A stretch of DNA of 64,000 nucleotides. Origin: Thuidium tamariscinum. Taxonomy: Eukaryota; Streptophyta; Bryopsida; Hypnales; Thuidiaceae. Below, one piece after another: positions 60,803 to 64,000 of the stretch (position 1 is the first letter of the stretch; each line of letters begins with the position of its first letter). The translations under genes and the position numbers were made by a program. The notes below the pieces were generated by a model. It saw nothing but the letters and a program-made list of their open reading frames with translations, ran no database searches and was not told where the DNA came from. The stretch spans positions 10,106,001 through 10,170,000 of the forward strand of contig OX344753.2 of the NCBI GenBank assembly GCA_947034885.2, written 5' to 3'.

Positions 60803-62699
60803 CACTAGTAGAAAATGACGTCCAAATCAACAGAAATATGTTGATTTTTTGTTGATTTGGGTACTGCAATGTCCAATTTCACATTTTTTTGTTAATGGTG
60901 ACACTCTTTTCTATTGATTTGGGCAGTAAGTGACAAAATCAACAGATTTTTGTTGAACATTTTTTGAACCTTCAAGAATCTTTTGGAATCTTTTGGAATC
61001 TTTTGGAATCTCTTAGAATCTCTTGAAATCTTCATTATACAATGTAGTTTTTTTTTAAAAAGTATTGACAATTTGGTGTTCATTAAAGTCAGCAGACTTT
61101 GGAGGTCATTTGCGCATAATAAATGAACATTTTTCAAAAAACTTTCAACTGAAAAAGTTGAAGAATTAAATCAACTTTCATCTCCAATAATTTTTTTTGA
61201 GATTTCAAATCTCCAATCAAAAGTTATAGACAAAATTCATAGAAGTGCTGGAAATTGTTTTTTTTATAAATTCAAAAGACTTTGGAGGCCGTTTTGGTAT
61301 AGTAAAAGGATTTTTTGGAAAAACCTTTAAATTAAAAGAAGTTGTAAATTCAAAAAAATTCATCTCCAATCATTTGTTTAGGGTTTAGATCCTCTAATCA
61401 AAAGTTGTGGATATAAATCAAAAAAATCTCAAAAATCTCAAAAGTAATGTTTTCCCAACCTTCCTTTGAACTTTGTCCACAACTTTTGAGTAAAAACTCA
61501 AAACCTCAAATGGGATCTTGGTGATGAAAGTTTGTTTTGAATAAATGATTGTTTTTTTGTTCAAAATGTTTTCAAATAAATTCTTCTACTATATATGCTA
61601 AAACAACCTCTAGTTTGCTACATTTACAAAGAAATAATTTCCAAAACCTATCTCCATTTTGTTCATAACTTTTGATTGGAGGATTAACATCTTCAAGGGA
61701 TTGTTATTATTTGAAGTTCAAAGTTCTTTCAAATTTAGTTATAAAATTTTGAAATGTCAATTCCAATCATCATTAACCCTTTAACACGTTGACATACAAA
61801 AAATGAATGCATTTTGGCCAAGCTCGATTACAACTTTTAAAATAACTATTTTTGGAATTCAATTTCAACTAGGATAGCAAAGCTTGACAAGTTTAGTTCC
61901 TGCTTCATTTTAAAGTTTTTAGAAATGTCATAAATTGAAAGATTTATTGAAATTGAAATCCAAATAACACAAAATGGTGTGCTTTTCATTCATATTTTTT
62001 TTAAATATTCTTATATATATTGTAATTGATATAATTTTATTTCTACCTTTACTTTTGAAAAATCAGAGTAATTTTGTTTTTCCTTCAAAATTATTGAGTA
62101 CATACAAAATAAATAGAAAATTTATTTTTTTATTAGCTTGAAATATTTGAAATTTATACATCAATGAAATAAAAGGATTAATTTGGTTTAATAGTCCAAT
62201 TTGACTTTAAGGTATTTGATGTGGCTATTTGGGGTGTAAGAAATAAAAAAATCAATTGAACATTTTAAAATATTTTTGAGACTTTCGAGTTTCCCAAAAA
62301 TTAATGAAAGTCACATATCATACATTAATTTTTCAATCATATGATCAAAAGTTTTAAGAGTTAGTGTGCCATAAAGCTACTCTTCCAACACACGTCTTGT
62401 CAAATTTGAAAGCAAAAAAATTGAAATTTTGTCCACATTGAGCTATCCAAAATATCATTATTTCCAAAAATTGCCATTTGGTCAATTAGAGGTTAATTTA
62501 GTGGTTATGTTCTATCTTTCAAAGAATTTATTTAAAAAATTGTATGTCAATTTGAAAACTTCCAAGTTTTTATTATATGTTAAAGAAATATGTTGAAAAT
62601 TTATACTTAAAACTTCAAAAGCATATTTCATATTCATGTTTGAAAGGAAAGTATATATAAATTTTTTTTAATAACTTCATCATTCACAAATTGGTGTTT

Positions 62700-63055
62700 T
62701 CAAAATTCAGTAGACTTCAGGATCCGTTTTCACATAGTAAATTAACATTTTTTTTGAAACTTTGAACTAAGAGAAGTTGGAAAATAAAGTTGTCTTTCAT
62801 CTCCAAAAATCCGTTTGCGATTTGGAGTTTTTAATAATAAGTTATGGACAAAATTCAGAGAGGGCCATTTTTTTTTCACTTTTTAACAACCTTTCTGAAT
62901 TTTGTCCATAACTTCTTATTAAAAACTCTAAATCGCAAACGGATTTTTGGAGATGAAAGACAACTTTATTTTCCAACTTTTCTTAGTTCAAAGTTCCAAG
63001 AAAAAAATTAATTTACTATGTGAAAATGGGCTCTGAAGTTTGCTGACTTCACAAG
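62700..63055. repeat. Long near-perfect inverted repeat inside the CACTA element
   Basis: Arms of about 170 bp meet at about 62,880. Matching landmarks are AATCCGTTTGCGATTTGGAG on the left and its near-complement around 62,930 on the right, and GAAAGACAACTTTATTTTCC opposite GGAAAATAAAGTTGTCTTTC. A transcript would fold into a long double strand, a likely siRNA source. Confidence 0.85.
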
Positions 63056-63119
63056 GCACATGCAACAAGAACATAGAAGTAGCTAAAACTGAATTTTTTT
63101 TCCCCAAAGACATGCAACC

Positions 63120-63195
63120 TCCTTGGTGGTTGAGCGGTCAAAGACCTTGGAATATTATTTCAAAGGTCTTGGGTTCGAATCCCCCCAGTGCCACC
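63120..63195 (+). other. tRNA-like module within the CACTA element
   Basis: Box A-like TGGTTGAGCGG (63,127-63,137) and box B GGTTCGAATCC (63,172-63,182) lie 45 bp apart, the right spacing for an RNA polymerase III internal promoter. A stem AAGACCTT/AAGGTCTT sits where the anticodon arm would be, but its loop is far too long, and the acceptor stem does not pair. So it is tRNA-derived, not a tRNA gene. D-arm features resemble Leu/Ser tRNAs. Confidence 0.65.
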
Positions 63196-63472
63196 CACTT
63201 GGTGCATTGCCTAGGTGGCTGCCCGTGTGGTGGGCTGCCACGTGGCAGTTTTGAATTTTTTCAAGAATAAATTGGAAAATTTTATAGAAAAAATTGTTGA
63301 AAATCAACACTTTTTAGTTCCTAATGAACATAAAATTGCTGATTTGGACGTCCAAATCAACACTTTTTTGCTATACAACGTCTGGGTCAACGCATCCTAA
63401 TCAACACAAAAATTAACAAACCAAATCAACACTTTTCTATCACTGTGGACGCTGAATTTTCTACTAGTGAAT

Positions 63473-64000
63473 AAAGTTCTGAAAAAATATGGCATCCTTC
63501 TAAATTCTATTTTTGTACATGAAAAAAAATTTGCATTAGAAAAAGCTATAGTCTACGTATGTGTAATTGCTTAAGTGGTTGGAAATGGGTGAAATACTTT
63601 AGGTAGTAAAATGAGCATTATGGATTCAAATTTTGTAAGTTCTAGGGTAGTCAACAAACTCTTTTGGGCCATAATGCAATGAGTATTTCAAAAATTCCTA
63701 ACAAATTCATACTTTGTTATAAGAAAAAAAATTCAATTACACTTCTTGTTTCTTACACTTGTCTTCATGTGAAAAAAACATTGAAAAATTTCAATGACAA
63801 CACTAGGCCAAACTCCTAATTCTGACCACAATGGGTTGTTTTGCCTTAGCATCAGTAGGGACTCTTAAAATTCAGAAACTCGAAATTGCCGTGTTGTCAT
63901 TCCTATGGGGCATAATTAGTGCGGACGGTTGAGGAAATAGGGGAAGAAATAATTTAGTTGGTGGGGCATTCTGAAGGAGTTTTAACCCCTAAGCGCCGCC
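63473..64000. other. Spacer, nothing recognised
   Basis: No gene or element is recognised up to the window edge. Confidence 0.4.

Larger units (their letters stand above)
60803..63469. mobile_element. Non-autonomous CACTA-type transposon, 2.67 kb, hairpin-rich
   Basis: Both termini are CACTAGTAGAAAAT in inverted orientation, and AAT is duplicated at 60,800-60,802 and 63,470-63,472. Subterminal AAATCAACA/CAACACTTTT repeats occur at both ends. It is related to the element at 38,866: it shares the AATCT tandem run (here 10-bp units GAATCTTTTG at about 60,975-61,034), ATACAATGTAG, TTAAAGTCAGCAGACTTT and the hairpin arm sequence. A near-perfect inverted repeat of about 170-bp arms spans about 62,700-63,055. 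A tRNA-like module lies at 63,120-63,195. No transposase frame is present. Confidence 0.9.

Noticed and set aside
63120-63195. Functional tRNA-Leu or tRNA-Ser
   Set aside because: A and B boxes are present, but the anticodon loop is far too long and the acceptor ends do not pair. It lies inside a transposon.

Overview
This is a nuclear land-plant sequence. The evidence is plant-specific genes with introns: L-galactono-1,4-lactone dehydrogenase (vitamin C synthesis), a WRC-domain protein, an At12Cys-type twin CX9C protein, a plant self-incompatibility S1-like secreted protein, an LEA_3-like protein, and a P5A cation ATPase very close to Arabidopsis MIA/PDR2. Mostly short introns, very AT-rich spacers and small genes suggest a moderate-sized genome, possibly a bryophyte or other non-seed plant. 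The lineage cannot be fixed from the window alone. I worked out the gene models by hand from GT/AG sites and reading phase; none was checked with transcripts.

Layout. 1-12.6 kb is AT-rich spacer with an old TA-flanked element (620-1189) and a G/C-tract and palindrome cluster (5.4-5.9 kb). 12.77-16.45 kb (-) is a five-exon WRC gene, followed upstream by a GC-rich, partly coding-looking island (17.3-18.3 kb). 18.5-25.1 kb is spacer with a perfect-looking hairpin and a MITE. 25.95-26.39 kb (+) is the intronless twin CX9C gene. 29.45-34.66 kb (-) is the seven-exon GLDH gene, with a tandem repeat array in intron 1 and a hairpin element in intron 4. 37.8-43.2 kb holds a displaced copy of the GLDH intron-1 array, broken by two CACTA-type transposons whose empty sites are still readable in the GLDH intron. 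43.27-43.88 kb is a glyoxal-oxidase pseudogene split by a MITE. 44.53-45.06 kb (-) is the S1-like gene and, divergent from it, 45.96-47.34 kb (+) is the LEA_3-like gene. 48.9-57.75 kb (-) is the 24-exon P5A ATPase. 58-64 kb is repeat-rich, with a Tourist-like MITE and a third, larger CACTA-type element.

The genes do not form a pathway or cluster. Three of them (GLDH, twin CX9C, LEA_3-like) are probably mitochondrial, but nothing suggests this is more than chance.

The most unusual content is the mobile DNA. Two related, coding-free CACTA elements with exact 3-bp target duplications are built from long near-perfect inverted repeats. Both carry a tRNA-like module with a recognisable B box close to their right end. 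The window also preserves several insertion and empty-site pairs that let the order of events be read.
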